A stretch of DNA of 64,000 nt from Acidithiobacillus ferrianus (lineage in GTDB: Bacteria > Pseudomonadota > Gammaproteobacteria > Acidithiobacillales > Acidithiobacillaceae): contig NZ_WNJL01000030.1 of assembly GCF_010378095.1 (NCBI RefSeq), forward strand, positions 114,501 through 178,500, written 5' to 3'. Below the pieces are notes generated by a model that saw nothing but the letters and a program-made list of their open reading frames with translations, did not search any database and had not been told where the DNA came from. This document shows positions 8,995 through 19,137 of the stretch, in pieces (position 1 is the stretch's first letter; every line of letters starts with the position of its first letter). The position numbers were made by a program, and so were the translations under genes.

Positions 8995-10554
8995 ATGAGT
9001 CAGAATGCTGAAAAGGTGCTTGACCATTTCAACCTGTTCCGTGAACCGGAATATCAGGAGATGCTCAAGAACAAGAAGGAACAGTTTGAAAATCCCGAAC
9101 CCGCCGACAAGCTCGTGCAGGTCCGGGAGTGGACAAAGACCTGGGACTATCGGGAAAAGAATTTCGCCCGTGAGGCGTTGACGGTGAATCCGGCCAAGGC
9201 CTGCCAGCCCCTGGGGGCGGTATTCGCCGCGGTCGGCTTTGAAAGCACCATGCCCTTTGTCCATGGTTCGCAAGGCTGCGTCGCTTACTATCGCAGTCAT
9301 CTGAGCCGGCACTTCAAGGAACCCACCTCCTGCGTGTCCTCTTCCATGACTGAGGATGCGGCGGTGTTTGGCGGTCTCAACAACATGATTGACGGCCTCG
9401 CCAATACCTACGCCATGTACAAACCCAAAATGATCGCCGTTTCCACCACCTGTATGGCGGAGGTGATCGGTGACGATCTCAATGCCTTCATCAAAACCTC
9501 CAAGGAAAAAGGCAGTGTGCCAGCGGAATACGACGTCCCCTTCGCCCATACCCCGGCCTTCGTCGGCAGCCATATCACCGGCTATGACAACGCCTTGAAG
9601 GGTGTGCTTTCCCACTTCTGGGATGGCAAGGCGGGTACCGTACCGGCGCTCGTGCGTGAACCCAACGAGAAAATCAACTTCATTGGCGGATTTGACGGCT
9701 ATACGGTCGGCAACACCCGGGAAGTGAAGCGTATCTTCGATCTCATGGGTTTGGACTATACGATCCTCGCCGATACCAGCGATGTCTTCGATACGCCCAG
9801 CGATGGGGAGTTCCGTATGTATGACGGCGGTACCACCCTGGAAGACACGGTCGCCGCCCTGAATGCCAAGGCCACCTTTTCCATGCAGGAATATTGCACG
9901 GAAAAAACCCTGCCCTTCATCGCGGAACATGGTCAGGAAGTGGTCGCCCTGAACTGTCCCATCGGCGTCGCAGCTACCGACAAGTTCCTCATGGAGTTGT
10001 CCCGCGTCAGCGGCAAAGCGATTCCCGATGCGCTGAAAAAGGAACGCGGGCGCTTGGTGGATGCCATCGCCGACTCCACGGCGCACATCCACGGCAAAAA
10101 ATTCGCCCTCTATGGAGATCCGGATCAGTGCCTTGGTCTGGCGGCCTTCCTGATGGAACTGGGCGGCGAACCCACCCATGTACTGGCGACCAATGGCAGC
10201 AAGCATTGGGCGGAGAAGGTGCAGGCGTTGTTCGATGGCTCCCCCTTCGGCAAGGATTGTCACGTGTATGCCGGCAAGGATCTTTGGCATATGCGCAGCC
10301 TGCTGTTCACCGAGCCGGTGGATTTCCTCTTCGGTAACACCTATGGAAAATATCTGGAGCGCGATACGGGCACACCCCTCATCCGTTACGGCTTCCCGAT
10401 TTTCGATCGTCATCATCATCACCGTTATCCCATCTGGGGCTATCAGGGCGGCCTCAATATGCTGGTGCGCATATTGGACAAGATTTTTGATGAGATCGAC
10501 AACAACAGTAATGTTCCGGCCCAAAGCGATTACAGTTTCGACATCATTCGATAA
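8995..10554 (+). CDS. nifK: NifK, nitrogenase MoFe protein beta chain
   Basis: The beta subunit contributes three P-cluster cysteines and docks NifH. The 519-residue protein shows [39 protein letters not shown] and [19 protein letters not shown] blocks (here [13 protein letters not shown]) carrying the expected cysteines, and ends with YSFDIIR, the typical NifK tail. The ATG at 8995 is preceded by GAGGAAT at seven bases; an upstream in-frame ATG at 8980 overlaps that site. Length matches long group I NifK proteins with an N-terminal extension. Confidence 0.99.
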   Translation: MSQNAEKVLDHFNLFREPEYQEMLKNKKEQFENPEPADKLVQVREWTKTWDYREKNFAREALTVNPAKACQPLGAVFAAVGFESTMPFVHGSQGCVAYYRSHLSRHFKEPTSCVSSSMTEDAAVFGGLNNMIDGLANTYAMYKPKMIAVSTTCMAEVIGDDLNAFIKTSKEKGSVPAEYDVPFAHTPAFVGSHITGYDNALKGVLSHFWDGKAGTVPALVREPNEKINFIGGFDGYTVGNTREVKRIFDLMGLDYTILADTSDVFDTPSDGEFRMYDGGTTLEDTVAALNAKATFSMQEYCTEKTLPFIAEHGQEVVALNCPIGVAATDKFLMELSRVSGKAIPDALKKERGRLVDAIADSTAHIHGKKFALYGDPDQCLGLAAFLMELGGEPTHVLATNGSKHWAEKVQALFDGSPFGKDCHVYAGKDLWHMRSLLFTEPVDFLFGNTYGKYLERDTGTPLIRYGFPIFDRHHHHRYPIWGYQGGLNMLVRILDKIFDEIDNNSNVPAQSDYSFDIIR

Positions 10555-10578
10555 TCCCTCCGGCCAGGCCGGCCATCC

Positions 10579-10598
10579 GGCGGCGCCAAGGCGCCGCC
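10579..10598 (+). repeat. GC-rich hairpin in the nifK-nifE gap
   Basis: GGCGGCGCC and GGCGCCGCC form a perfect 9-bp inverted repeat with a two-base loop, 25 bases after nifK. No T-tract follows. The rest of the 222-base gap (10555-10776) shows no gene and no fully convincing sigma-54 site, so nifE is probably read from the nifH promoter. Confidence 0.6.
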
Positions 10599-10776
10599 AT
10601 TCAGGGGGAAGCGGATTCGTGCCGCGCCGTTTAAAGACGCCGAACCAAAAATCTGCCGCCGTCGTGGCGTCTGGCGTGCCAGTGCATCGGGTGTGATGAA
10701 GAGGTTCTGGTATGGCAAAAAAGTGGGAACCGGTGATTCATCCTTTGTCGCATTCTGACTTACCAGGGGGTGTTTT

Positions 10777-12168
10777 ATGTTGCAGAACAAAATCCAGGAC
10801 GTTTTTAATGAGCCGGGATGCGGCAAGAACCAAAGCAAGTCCGACAAAGAACGCAAGAAGGGCTGCACCAAGGCGCTGCAGCCGGGCGGCGCGGCCGGCG
10901 GTTGCGCTTTCGATGGTGCGAAAATCGCCCTGCAACCCATCACCGACGTCGCCCATCTGGTCCACGGCCCCATCGCCTGTGAGGGCAACTCCTGGGATAA
11001 CCGCGGTTCAAAATCGTCTGGTTCGCAACTATATCGCACCAGCTTTACCACCGACATCAATGAACTGGATGTGGTCTACGGTGGCGAAAAACACCTCTTC
11101 AAATCCATCAAAGAGGTGATCGATAAATACGATCCGCCGGCGGTGTTTGTCTATCAGACCTGCGTGCCGGCGATGATCGGGGACGATATCGAAGCCGTCT
11201 GTAAAGCGGCGAGCCAAAAATTTGCAACGCCCATCATTCCCGTCAATTCTCCCGGTTTTGTCGGCGCCAAGAATCTCGGCAACAAGCTGGCGGGAGAGGC
11301 CCTGCTCGATTATGTCATCGGCACGGAGGAACCGGAATACAGCACGCCCTATGACATTAACATCATTGGCGAGTACAACCTTTCCGGTGAACTCTGGCAG
11401 GTCAAACCGCTCCTCGATCATCTGGGAATCCGGGTCACCTGCTGCATCAGCGGCGACGCCAGATATCATGACGTGGCCCAATCCCATCGCGCCCGGGCCA
11501 ACATGATGGTCTGCTCCAAATCCATGATCAATATCGCGCGCAAAATGGAAGAGCGTTATCAGATTCCGTTCTTTGAAGGGTCCTTTTATGGCATCTCCGA
11601 TACCACGGAATCGCTCCGGGAGATCACCCGCCTGCTGATCCAGCAGGGTGCTCCCGAAGAACTCCGGGAACGCACCGAAGCGCTGATCGCCCGGGAAGAG
11701 GCAAGGGCCTGGCAGCGTATCGCCGAATATACCCATCGTCTGCGCGGCAAACGGGTGCTGCTCTTTACCGGGGGTGTCAAATCCTGGTCGGTGGTGTCTG
11801 CCTTGCAGGAAGGCGGGATGGAAGTGGTGGGGACCAGTGTCAAGAAATCCACCAAGGAAGATAAAGAAAAAATCAAGGAGCTCATGGGGCAGGACGCGCA
11901 CATGATTGATGACCTGACACCGCGGGAAATGTACAAAATGTTTCAGGAGGCGCGTGCGGATGTGTTGCTGTCGGGCGGACGCTCACAATTCGCCGCCCTC
12001 AAAAACAAAATGCCCTGGGTGGACATCAACCAGGAGCGCCATCACGCCTATAACGGTTACGAAGGAATGGTCAATCTGGTGAAACAGATCGACCTGGCCC
12101 TCTACAATCCCATGTGGACGCTACTGCGCAAAGCCGCGCCCTGGGATATCCGGGAAGCACGGGCATGA
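10777..12168 (+). CDS. nifE: NifE, FeMo-cofactor assembly scaffold subunit
   Basis: NifE and NifN form a NifDK-like alpha2beta2 scaffold on which NifB-co matures into FeMo-co. The 463-residue protein has the typical NifE N-terminus (DVFNEPGC...CTKALQPGGAAGGCAFDGAKIALQPI), a HGPIACEGNSWDNRGS block and [19 protein letters not shown] lies a little upstream of the ATG. The stop overlaps the nifN start by four bases, so the two scaffold subunits are translationally coupled. Confidence 0.98.
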   Translation: MLQNKIQDVFNEPGCGKNQSKSDKERKKGCTKALQPGGAAGGCAFDGAKIALQPITDVAHLVHGPIACEGNSWDNRGSKSSGSQLYRTSFTTDINELDVVYGGEKHLFKSIKEVIDKYDPPAVFVYQTCVPAMIGDDIEAVCKAASQKFATPIIPVNSPGFVGAKNLGNKLAGEALLDYVIGTEEPEYSTPYDINIIGEYNLSGELWQVKPLLDHLGIRVTCCISGDARYHDVAQSHRARANMMVCSKSMINIARKMEERYQIPFFEGSFYGISDTTESLREITRLLIQQGAPEELRERTEALIAREEARAWQRIAEYTHRLRGKRVLLFTGGVKSWSVVSALQEGGMEVVGTSVKKSTKEDKEKIKELMGQDAHMIDDLTPREMYKMFQEARADVLLSGGRSQFAALKNKMPWVDINQERHHAYNGYEGMVNLVKQIDLALYNPMWTLLRKAAPWDIREARA

Positions 12169-13526
12169 GTACCGTCGTTCAGAACCGCAAGGCCTGCACG
12201 GTCAATCCCCTCAAAATGAGTCAGCCCATCGGGGGGGCGCTGGCCTTCATGGGTATCGCCGACTGCATGCCCATGCTGCACGGTTCCCAGGGCTGCACCG
12301 CCTTTGGTCTGGTGCTTTTTCAACGGCATTTCAATGAGGGCATTCCCATGCAGACCACCGCCATGAGTGAGGTGGCGACGGTCATGGGCGGGCTGGATAA
12401 TATCGGTATCGCCATTCTCAGTATTCAGCAGCGCACCAAACCGGCCATCATCGGCATCTGTTCCACCGGCGTCACCGAGACCAAAGGCGATGATGTGGAG
12501 GGCTATCTCAAAAACTTTCGCGCCAGCCACCCCGAACTGGACCAGTTAGCCCTGGTTTACGTCTCTACCCCGGATTTCAAGGATGCTTTTCAGGACGGCT
12601 GGGCCAAGGCCGTGGAGAGCATGGTGAAGGGACTGGCCGAACCCAGCAGTGCGCGCCGGGAGGGTTCCGTCAATTTCCTCGTGGGGTCCCATCTCACCGC
12701 CGCGGACATCGAAGAACTCCGGGAGATCAGTGAAGCCTTCGGGCTGGAGGCGACCATCCTGCCCGATATTTCCGGCTCCATGGACGGTCATATTCCGGAC
12801 GACTTCACGCCCAACACCCTGGGCGGCACCCCAGTGGAGGCCATCCGGCGCATGGGCGAGGCGGAACTGACTATCGCCCTGGGTGAACAAATGCGGCCTG
12901 CGGCTGAAGCCCTGATGACCAAGACCGGCCAGCCTTATGTGCTCTTCGATCGCATTACCGGCATCGAAGCGACGGATCAGTTGTTGGATTGCCTGAGTCA
13001 GTTGAGCGGACAACCGGTGCCCGGCAAATATCGTCGGCAACGCAGTCAGTTGATCGACGCCATGCTCGATGGCCATTTTTTCTTCGGCGGCAAAAAAATC
13101 GCCATCGGCGCCGAACCCGACCTGCTCTGGAATATCGGATCGTGGTTCAACGACATGGGGGCGATCATCGCCGCCGCAGTGACCACCACCCACTCGCCGC
13201 TCCTCGAACAAATGCCTTGTGCAGAAGTGCTCATCGGTGATCTGGAAGATCTGGAGGCACGGGCCGGCGGGTGTGACCTGCTCATCACCCACTCCCATGG
13301 CCGGCAGGCGGCGGCACGCCTGGGTATCGCTTTCCTGCGCATGGGACTGCCTATTTTTGACCAGCTCGGTGCCGCCCATCGCCTGTCTCTCGGCTATCGT
13401 GGCGCCCGCGATCTGACCTTCGAGATCGGTAACCTGCTCATGGCGCAAGAAGCGGAGAATCGCCCGGATAGTTGGCCACTGCCCCTGGAGGATCATGATG
13501 CACATGCGCCGTTTGCGCTTGGTTAA
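12165..13526 (+). CDS. nifN: NifN, FeMo-cofactor assembly scaffold subunit
   Basis: The 453-residue NifN partner of NifE shows the N-terminal KACTVNPLKMSQPIGGALAF, LHGSQGCTAFG and GICSTGVTETKGDD blocks seen in the family. An earlier in-frame ATG at 12114 would lie deep inside nifE, so I placed the start at the ATG overlapping the nifE TGA (ATGA). The 3' end overlaps nifX by about 29 bases. Confidence 0.98.
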   Translation: MSTVVQNRKACTVNPLKMSQPIGGALAFMGIADCMPMLHGSQGCTAFGLVLFQRHFNEGIPMQTTAMSEVATVMGGLDNIGIAILSIQQRTKPAIIGICSTGVTETKGDDVEGYLKNFRASHPELDQLALVYVSTPDFKDAFQDGWAKAVESMVKGLAEPSSARREGSVNFLVGSHLTAADIEELREISEAFGLEATILPDISGSMDGHIPDDFTPNTLGGTPVEAIRRMGEAELTIALGEQMRPAAEALMTKTGQPYVLFDRITGIEATDQLLDCLSQLSGQPVPGKYRRQRSQLIDAMLDGHFFFGGKKIAIGAEPDLLWNIGSWFNDMGAIIAAAVTTTHSPLLEQMPCAEVLIGDLEDLEARAGGCDLLITHSHGRQAAARLGIAFLRMGLPIFDQLGAAHRLSLGYRGARDLTFEIGNLLMAQEAENRPDSWPLPLEDHDAHAPFALG

Positions 13527-13995
13527 GGATGCGGAACGCAGTAGCCACTTTTTATCTGGTCAACGCCCGGGAGGCACCATGAAAGTCGCATTTTCAACGC
13601 AGGACATGCAGAGGGTCGACGCCCATTTTGGTTGGGCGAAAAATATCGCCATCTATGAACTCAGCGCGGAAGGTCATCATTTTTTGGAGGCCGTGCAATT
13701 TGACGGTGAACTTGCCGAAGATGGCAACGAGGACAAGCTGGCCCCCAAACTGGAAGCCATCAAAGATTGCGCCATTTTGTATGTGGCCGCCATAGGCGGC
13801 TCCGGCGCGGCACGGGTGGTGGCCATGAAAATTCATCCCATCAAGGTGAACGAGCCGGAAGCTATCCACGAAATACTCGACAAGCTGCAGGTCGTATTAC
13901 AGGGAACTCCACCCCCCTGGCTGCGTAAGGTCATGAATAAGGGTGCAGAAAAAGCGTTCAATTTTGATGACGAGGAGGAATTAAGTCATGCCTGA
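13498..13995 (+). CDS. nifX: NifX, NifB-co/VK-cluster binding protein
   Basis: NifX carries FeMo-co precursors between NifB and NifEN. The 165-residue protein has a short basic N-terminus and then the NifX/NafY-type domain ([36 protein letters not shown]). GGAG lies seven bases before the ATG at 13498; ATGs at 13495 and 13504 are also in frame. The gene begins inside nifN, so coupling is likely, and its stop overlaps the next gene by eight bases. Confidence 0.95.
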   Translation: MHMRRLRLVKDAERSSHFLSGQRPGGTMKVAFSTQDMQRVDAHFGWAKNIAIYELSAEGHHFLEAVQFDGELAEDGNEDKLAPKLEAIKDCAILYVAAIGGSGAARVVAMKIHPIKVNEPEAIHEILDKLQVVLQGTPPPWLRKVMNKGAEKAFNFDDEEELSHA

Positions 13996-14455
13996 GCATA
14001 CTGCGGCCGCAGTGGTTTTGCCGGAAGAGTCCCTGTTTTTTCGCGAGTTGGTCAAGCAGTGGCGGGCCCAGGACAGCTATGGCGCCTGGGAAAAAAAGTC
14101 AGACCTGGCGCTGCTGTCGCCCTATGTGCTGGACAAGGAGCAGCGCCGGGCCATACCGATCATCGGTGATCCCGATCCCGAAACATTGTGGCGGGTGGAA
14201 CTTTTTTATAACGCCGTGGGACTGGCTACGGAGCGCGCTTCCGGGATCATGGTGTCGCCCATGATGAAAATGAGCCATGAAGGTTTTGGCCGCATGGTGC
14301 TGATTGCCGGACGCCTGATCGTGGTCAACAAACAGTTGCGCGATGTGCATCGTTTTGGTTTCCCCAGCATGGAAAAACTGGCCGAAGAAGGGGACAAACT
14401 GGTGGCAGGCGCCCTGGAAATGATTGAAAAGTTTCCGGAGGTGGCCCGCTATTAA
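13988..14455 (+). CDS. NifX-associated nitrogen fixation protein (DUF269)
   Basis: The 155-residue protein matches the family always found next to nif[40 protein letters not shown] and [27 protein letters not shown] are recognisable blocks. Its biochemical role is not established, though co-occurrence with FeMo-co genes is strict. GAGGAGG lies nine bases before the ATG, and the gene overlaps the end of nifX. Confidence 0.95.
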   Translation: MPEHTAAAVVLPEESLFFRELVKQWRAQDSYGAWEKKSDLALLSPYVLDKEQRRAIPIIGDPDPETLWRVELFYNAVGLATERASGIMVSPMMKMSHEGFGRMVLIAGRLIVVNKQLRDVHRFGFPSMEKLAEEGDKLVAGALEMIEKFPEVARY

Positions 14456-14511
14456 CCCGAGAACCGGCGCTCTGATGATCAAGGTTCGATAGCACATGGG
14501 AGTACGACATT

Positions 14512-14775
14512 ATGACGACATGCATGGAGATGTTACCCGTAGTAGAGGAAAAGACCAATCACTGGGAGTTGATCGTGGACGAAAAGGACGCATTGAAAAC
14601 AGACATTAAACGGCTCAATGCCCAGGCCACCCAGGCCAAAATGGATCTGCACGATCTGGCCGAAGATTTACCCGTCGGCTGGGAGAACATTCTGGATCTG
14701 GCGAATCGCACCTACGCGGCCTATCGCGATCTGACGGCGGCCAGGGCACGGCTCGCGTCCTTCCCCGGGGGATGA
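14512..14775 (+). CDS. small nif-associated protein, DUF683/CCE_0567 family
   Basis: The 87-residue, mostly helical protein contains [26 protein letters not shown] and [18 protein letters not shown], as in the CCE_0567 family encoded between the DUF269 protein and the nif-specific ferredoxin. The family forms helical bundles and may bind metal. Several in-frame ATGs exist in the first ten codons; the first is used here. It is four bases from the following ferredoxin gene. Confidence 0.88.
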   Translation: MTTCMEMLPVVEEKTNHWELIVDEKDALKTDIKRLNAQATQAKMDLHDLAEDLPVGWENILDLANRTYAAYRDLTAARARLASFPGG

Positions 14776-14779
14776 CGGC

Positions 14780-15088
14780 ATGCACGATATCACCGGCATC
14801 ACCAAGGGCGGGCTCGGCTGGACCCCCCAGTTTGTCGAACAGATCAATGCAGAAAAGTGCATCGGTTGCGGGCGCTGTTTCCGCGCCTGCGGCCGGGATG
14901 TACTGAATCTCGTGGGCATCACTGAAGAGGGGGAGTTGGTGGCGGCGGACGATGACGAGGCGGAACGTAAATTCATGACCATTGCGCATCCGGAGAAATG
15001 CATCGGCTGCGAGGCCTGTTCCAGGGTCTGTCCCAAGGACTGTTATACCCACGCATCCATGTCCCTGGCGGTCAGCGTCCCGGCATAG
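14780..15088 (+). CDS. fdxB: nif-specific ferredoxin III
   Basis: The 102-residue ferredoxin has two C-X2-C-X2-C-X3-C/C-P-type clusters: [14 protein letters not shown] and [15 protein letters not shown], separated by an insertion rich in acidic residues, which is typical of the nif-specific ferredoxin III family. It is probably an electron carrier or cofactor-assembly donor in the cytoplasm. It sits between the DUF683 gene and nifQ, as in other proteobacterial nif clusters. Confidence 0.95.
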   Translation: MHDITGITKGGLGWTPQFVEQINAEKCIGCGRCFRACGRDVLNLVGITEEGELVAADDDEAERKFMTIAHPEKCIGCEACSRVCPKDCYTHASMSLAVSVPA

Positions 15089-15110
15089 TGCGCCAACAGC
15101 GCGTGCAACG

Positions 15111-15764
15111 ATGAAGACGGCCATATACGATTTTCTGATGTCCAGTCGCAGCCCGGATGAGGCATTCTCCGATGCCCGTTTTTTTGCGCTGTGTATCAGC
15201 CATCGCGCCATGGAACGCGAGGGCGGCATCGCCATGGCGCTTGGCCTGGAGAGGCGGCAACTGAGCCATCTGTTTTCCCGTTATTTCCCGCGGATAGAGG
15301 AATCGCGCTCGACCGCACAATGCACGAAGGTCTATCTCCATAGCGCTGCAGGCGGTACTTTTCTGTGTCAATGTCTAGGAAAAGAACACAAAGCGTCCGC
15401 GCGCGCTGAGGAAACCAGCGATCTGGTCAAGCTCTTAGGGGATCACCGTGCCAGCGTCAACCAGGCCACGGAGTGGATAGCGGCCATTCTCGCTGCGGGC
15501 TGCCTAGGCGATGATCACTTGTGGCAGGACCTGGGCCTGACGCATCGTGAAGACCTCAGTGACGTGATTAAACGCCATTTTCCGGGACTGTATTTCAAAA
15601 ACACCGGCAACATGAAATGGAAGAAATTCTTTTATAAGCAGTTGTGTGACCAGGTCGAAATCCGGCTCTGCCAGGCACCCAGTTGCAGCGTTTGTCATGA
15701 TTATGCCCAATGCTTCGGCCCGGAAGATGCCCGTGGTTGGAACCTGCTGGCCGCCCAGGGCTAA
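15111..15764 (+). CDS. nifQ: NifQ, molybdenum donor for FeMo-co synthesis
   Basis: NifQ carries a Mo-Fe-S cluster and gives molybdenum to NifEN/NifH. The 217-residue protein ends with the diagnostic C-X4-C-X2-C-X5-C motif (CQAPSCSVCHDYAQC) and contains MALGLERRQLSHLFSRYFP. In-frame ATGs further upstream would overlap the ferredoxin gene; the ATG at 15111, 23 bases after it, gives the normal length. No strong ribosome binding site is visible, so expression may be modest. Confidence 0.93.
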   Translation: MKTAIYDFLMSSRSPDEAFSDARFFALCISHRAMEREGGIAMALGLERRQLSHLFSRYFPRIEESRSTAQCTKVYLHSAAGGTFLCQCLGKEHKASARAEETSDLVKLLGDHRASVNQATEWIAAILAAGCLGDDHLWQDLGLTHREDLSDVIKRHFPGLYFKNTGNMKWKKFFYKQLCDQVEIRLCQAPSCSVCHDYAQCFGPEDARGWNLLAAQG

Positions 15765-15830
15765 AGCCCATTAAGCATCCGCAACCCGATCAGGAGGCAC
15801 TATTTTACCTCTACCCATATGGAGTCATTT

Positions 15831-16424
15831 ATGTCCATCAACATCGAACAAAGCGCATTTGCAGGGCTCGACCGTCAGAAAAGGCTGCTGAACCAGGTAT
15901 TCAAGGGCGAACTGAATGCGCAGGGGCGCTTCGGTTTTCGCGGTGAGTTGGCCATTAAATTCGCTACCGCGGTAGCCGATGAAGCGCGCCCACCGGAACT
16001 CCTCGCGCAACAAGTCATCAGTTCGGCAGAGCCCGGCGCCCAAAAGATTGCTTTTCTATCCTGCTATCTACTGTCTTTTGGTTACCTGGACGCGCTGGTA
16101 GCCGCCCTGGGTGACACGCTCGAACCCTCGGGCAAATATTTTATCTACTGCAATAATATCGATTTGAGCAAGCGTTACCATCTGGAATATAAGGGTATTC
16201 CATTTTATATCCTGCCGCTGGACGAAGCGACGGTCTACAATGAACTGCTGGACTTGTTCGGACTGGAACGCAACGATCTCAAAAAGCTCGACACCGCGGG
16301 GAAGATCAACCGTATCGCCGAGAGCGCCTTGCGATATAACGATCTATTTCCTGAGATCAACTATGCGGACTGCCTGGCGGGTATGGGTCCGGTACGCGAT
16401 CCCGGTGAAAATCGGCCCGTATAA
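15831..16424 (+). CDS. hypothetical protein, last gene of the nifH operon
   Basis: The 197-residue protein is not recognised. It has alternating helical and strand-like segments, no signal peptide, and one internal cysteine pair region (LSCYLL, FIYCNN). I chose the ATG at 15831 because GGAG lies six bases upstream; an in-frame ATG at 15819 overlaps that site. It follows nifQ by 66 bases and is followed by the operon terminator, so it is very likely co-expressed with nitrogenase. Function unknown. Confidence 0.8.
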   Translation: MSINIEQSAFAGLDRQKRLLNQVFKGELNAQGRFGFRGELAIKFATAVADEARPPELLAQQVISSAEPGAQKIAFLSCYLLSFGYLDALVAALGDTLEPSGKYFIYCNNIDLSKRYHLEYKGIPFYILPLDEATVYNELLDLFGLERNDLKKLDTAGKINRIAESALRYNDLFPEINYADCLAGMGPVRDPGENRPV

Positions 16425-16450
16425 GCGTTTTTTCACTGTTTTAGCGAAAA

Positions 16451-16478
16451 CCCGGAGACCAGTGGTCTCCGGGTTTTT
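16451..16478 (+). terminator. rho-independent terminator of the nifH operon
   Basis: CCCGGAGACC and GGTCTCCGGG form a perfect 10-bp stem with a three-base loop, followed directly by TTTTT. It lies 27 bases after the last gene of the operon. Confidence 0.96.
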
Positions 16479-16533
16479 GAGATTTCGGTGCCGCCCCGTA
16501 TGTTCGTTTTCTTGCAAAACCGTCCCGGACCAT

Positions 16534-16549
16534 TGTAAAGAAACCAACA
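16534..16549. promoter_or_regulatory. NifA upstream activator site for iscA-nifUSV
   Basis: TGTAAAGAAACCAACA matches TGT-N10-ACA and lies 74-89 bp before the -24 element at 16623. Confidence 0.8.
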
Positions 16550-16622
16550 AAACGCCTGACGACACCCCATCGTTAGCTGTTAATCGTCATAATAACAATA
16601 AGTTGAGAGCAATCCCCCAAAC

Positions 16623-16638
16623 TGGCCCGAGTCTTGCA
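16623..16638 (+). promoter_or_regulatory. sigma-54 promoter of the iscA-nifUSV operon
   Basis: TGGCCCGAGTCTTGCA fits the -24/-12 consensus with GG-N10-GC spacing. It is 40 bases before the iscA start and follows the terminator of the preceding operon, so it marks a separate transcription unit. Confidence 0.88.
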
Positions 16639-16677
16639 AGAAACGTACAGGAACCCCATCGCGTCAAGGAGAATGTC

Positions 16678-17046
16678 ATGTTGATATTAACGGAAAAGGC
16701 CATTGGCATCGTCAGAAACCTGCTAGCCGAAAATCCTGAAGCGAGCGGATTGCGGGTCGCGGTGACCGGAGGCGGCTGTTCTGGCTATCAATATGGAATG
16801 GGCCTGGAAGCCGAGGCCGGCGCCGAAGACACCGTGGTGGCGATAGAGGACGTGCCCGTTTACGTGGACAACGCCAGCGCCCCCCTGCTGCATGGAGTCG
16901 TCATCGACTATGTGGATGAACTCAGCGGCAGCGGTTTCCGTTTTGAAAATCCCAATGCCACGGGAACCTGCGGTTGCGGGTCGTCATTCACCACGGGGGA
17001 CGAGGCCGCAAACTCCTCGGCATCCTCCTGCGGACATCGGAGCTAA
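16678..17046 (+). CDS. iscA: IscA-type Fe-S protein of the nifUSV operon
   Basis: The 122-residue A-type carrier has [12 protein letters not shown] and TCGCGSSF, supplying the three conserved cysteines, plus a short Ser-rich tail. In Azotobacter a comparable gene precedes nifU. AAGGAG lies before the ATG at 16678; a much longer frame starting at 16240 would cross the operon terminator and the promoter and is rejected. It lies four bases before nifU. Confidence 0.94.
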   Translation: MLILTEKAIGIVRNLLAENPEASGLRVAVTGGGCSGYQYGMGLEAEAGAEDTVVAIEDVPVYVDNASAPLLHGVVIDYVDELSGSGFRFENPNATGTCGCGSSFTTGDEAANSSASSCGHRS

Positions 17047-17050
17047 TGCC

Positions 17051-17926
17051 ATGTGGGACTATACGGACAAAGTCAAGGATTACTTTTTCAATCCCAAGAA
17101 TACCGGCGTCCTGGAAGAGGCCAACGCGGTCGGCGAAGTCGGTTCCATCAGTTGCGGGGACGCCCTGCGCCTGATGCTCAAGGTGGACCCGGATACGGAT
17201 GTCATTCTGGATGCCCGCTTCCAGACTTTCGGCTGCGGCTCCGCCATCGCCTCGTCATCGGCGCTGACTGAGCTGATCAAGGGCAAGACGCTGGATGAAG
17301 CGATGCAAATCACCAATCAGGACATCGCCGAGTTTTTGGGCGGACTGCCTCCGGAAAAGATGCACTGTTCCGTCATGGGTGCCGAGGCCCTGCACGCCGC
17401 CATCGCCAACTATCGCGGCGAAGCATGGGCGGACGATCACGAGGAAGGCGCCCTGGTCTGCAAATGCTTCGCCATCGACTCGGCGCTCATCGAGAAGGTG
17501 GCCAGAGAAAACCATTTGTCGACGGTCGAGCAGATCACTTTCTATACCAAGGCGGGCGGTGGCTGCCAGAGTTGCCATGAGCAGATCGAAGATATCCTCG
17601 CGGCGGTAAACGGCAGCGCGCCGATACCGGTGGTGGCGGCGAAACCCGCCGCCAAAGCCGCTCCGTCCCCCATGACCATGGTCCAGAAAATCCAGAAAAT
17701 ATCCGCCGTGATCGATGAAATGCGCCCGCAATTCCGGATGGATGGCGGCGACATCGAACTGGTCGACGTGGATGGCGATACGGTCATGGTGGCCATGAGC
17801 GGCTCGTGCATGAACTGCCAGTCCTCCGGAATCACCATTTCCGGCATCCAGGAGCGTCTGATGCTGACGCTCGGCCGCCCGGTGCGCGTGGTTCCGGCCA
17901 GCATGCCGCAAGCCGTGGGAGTGTAG
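17051..17926 (+). CDS. nifU: NifU, Fe-S cluster assembly scaffold
   Basis: NifU assembles Fe-S clusters from NifS-derived sulfur for NifH and other nif proteins. The 291-residue protein has all three modules: an IscU-like domain (Cys35, Cys62, Cys106), a permanent [2Fe-2S] domain (Cys137, Cys139, Cys172, Cys175) and a C-terminal Nfu domain with C-X2-C (Cys253, Cys256). An Ala/Pro linker joins the last two. GGAG lies eight bases before the ATG. Confidence 0.98.
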   Translation: MWDYTDKVKDYFFNPKNTGVLEEANAVGEVGSISCGDALRLMLKVDPDTDVILDARFQTFGCGSAIASSSALTELIKGKTLDEAMQITNQDIAEFLGGLPPEKMHCSVMGAEALHAAIANYRGEAWADDHEEGALVCKCFAIDSALIEKVARENHLSTVEQITFYTKAGGGCQSCHEQIEDILAAVNGSAPIPVVAAKPAAKAAPSPMTMVQKIQKISAVIDEMRPQFRMDGGDIELVDVDGDTVMVAMSGSCMNCQSSGITISGIQERLMLTLGRPVRVVPASMPQAVGV

Positions 17927-17928
17927 CC

Positions 17929-19137
17929 ATGCACAGCGCCTATATGGACAACAACGCCACCACGCGGGTGGACCCGCGGATACTGGAGACCATTCTCCCT
18001 TACTTCAGCACGTATTACGGCAACCCCTCCTCCATGCACAGTTTCGGCGGCGATGTCGGCGCACGCCTGGAGGATGCGCGCGCCTCCGTGCAAGCCCTGC
18101 TGGGGGTGGAGCACGACTCGGAAATCATTTTTACCTCCTGCGGTACGGAGTCCGACAACACCGCCATCCTTTCGGCCCTGGCCATACAGCCCGGTCGCCG
18201 GGAAATCATCACCAGCGTGGTGGAGCATCCCGCCATCCTCTCCCTCTGCGACCATCTGGAACGGCATGAAGGCTACAAGGTCCACTACATCCCCGTGGAC
18301 CGGCTGGGGCGCATCTCCATGGAGGCGTATGCCGCGGCGCTCAGCGAACGGGTGGCGGTCGTCTCCATGATGTATGCCAACAATGAGACGGGAACGATCT
18401 TCCCCGTCGAAACCATGGCCCGGATGGCCAAAGCGCAAGGTGTCCTCTTCCACACGGACGCCGTGCAGGCGGTGGGCAAAATTGCCCTGAACCTGCGGGA
18501 GTCGGCCATCGACATGCTCTCCCTCTCCGGCCACAAACTGCACGCACCGAAAGGCGTCGGCGCGCTCTACGTGCGCCGGGGCACCCGCTACCGGCCATTG
18601 TTGCGCGGTGGCCACCAGGAACGCGGGCGCCGGGCCGGCACCGAAAACACCACAGGCATCATCGCCCTGGGTCTGGCGGCGGATCTGGCCGTGGAGCACA
18701 TGGCCTATGAAAACACCATGGTGCGCGCTTTAAGGGATCGCCTGGAGGCCGGGATACTGGCACAGGTGCCTTACGCGTTCGTCAACGGTGATCCGGAACA
18801 CCGCCTGCCCAATACGGCCAGCATCTCGTTCGAATACATCGAGGGCGAAGCCATCCTGATGCTCCTGAGCCGGGTCGGTATCGCCGCCTCCTCGGGTTCC
18901 GCCTGCACCTCCGGATCTCTGGAACCGTCCCATGTGCTGCGCGCCATGGATATCCCCTACACGGCGGCGCACGGCACCATCCGTTTCTCCCTGTCCCGGG
19001 AGACCACCGAAGCCGACGTGGACTGGGTGATTGCGCAGACACCGCCCATCATCGAGCAATTGCGGCGTCTGTCCCCCTATTGGGGTGCCAACGGCCCCAT
19101 TCTCACTGACAACGCTTTTGCACCCGTGTATGCATGA
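17929..19137 (+). CDS. nifS: NifS, cysteine desulfurase
   Basis: This PLP enzyme releases sulfur from L-cysteine for NifU. The 402-residue protein carries the PLP lysine Lys203 ([10 protein letters not shown]), the substrate-binding MDNNATT start, and the catalytic Cys326 (SSGSACTSG). Length and motifs match group I NifS. The ATG is two bases after the nifU stop with GGGAG upstream. Its end overlaps nifV by eight bases. Confidence 0.98.
   Translation: MHSAYMDNNATTRVDPRILETILPYFSTYYGNPSSMHSFGGDVGARLEDARASVQALLGVEHDSEIIFTSCGTESDNTAILSALAIQPGRREIITSVVEHPAILSLCDHLERHEGYKVHYIPVDRLGRISMEAYAAALSERVAVVSMMYANNETGTIFPVETMARMAKAQGVLFHTDAVQAVGKIALNLRESAIDMLSLSGHKLHAPKGVGALYVRRGTRYRPLLRGGHQERGRRAGTENTTGIIALGLAADLAVEHMAYENTMVRALRDRLEAGILAQVPYAFVNGDPEHRLPNTASISFEYIEGEAILMLLSRVGIAASSGSACTSGSLEPSHVLRAMDIPYTAAHGTIRFSLSRETTEADVDWVIAQTPPIIEQLRRLSPYWGANGPILTDNAFAPVYA

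Noticed and set aside
10664..10680. Possible sigma-54 promoter before nifE (TGGCGT...GTGCC)
   Set aside because: The -12 element is poor and no NifA site is nearby; readthrough from nifK explains expression.
10712..11119. Frame starting MAKKWEP before nifE
   Set aside because: It overlaps nifE in another frame and becomes Ser/Pro/Arg-rich; a shadow frame.
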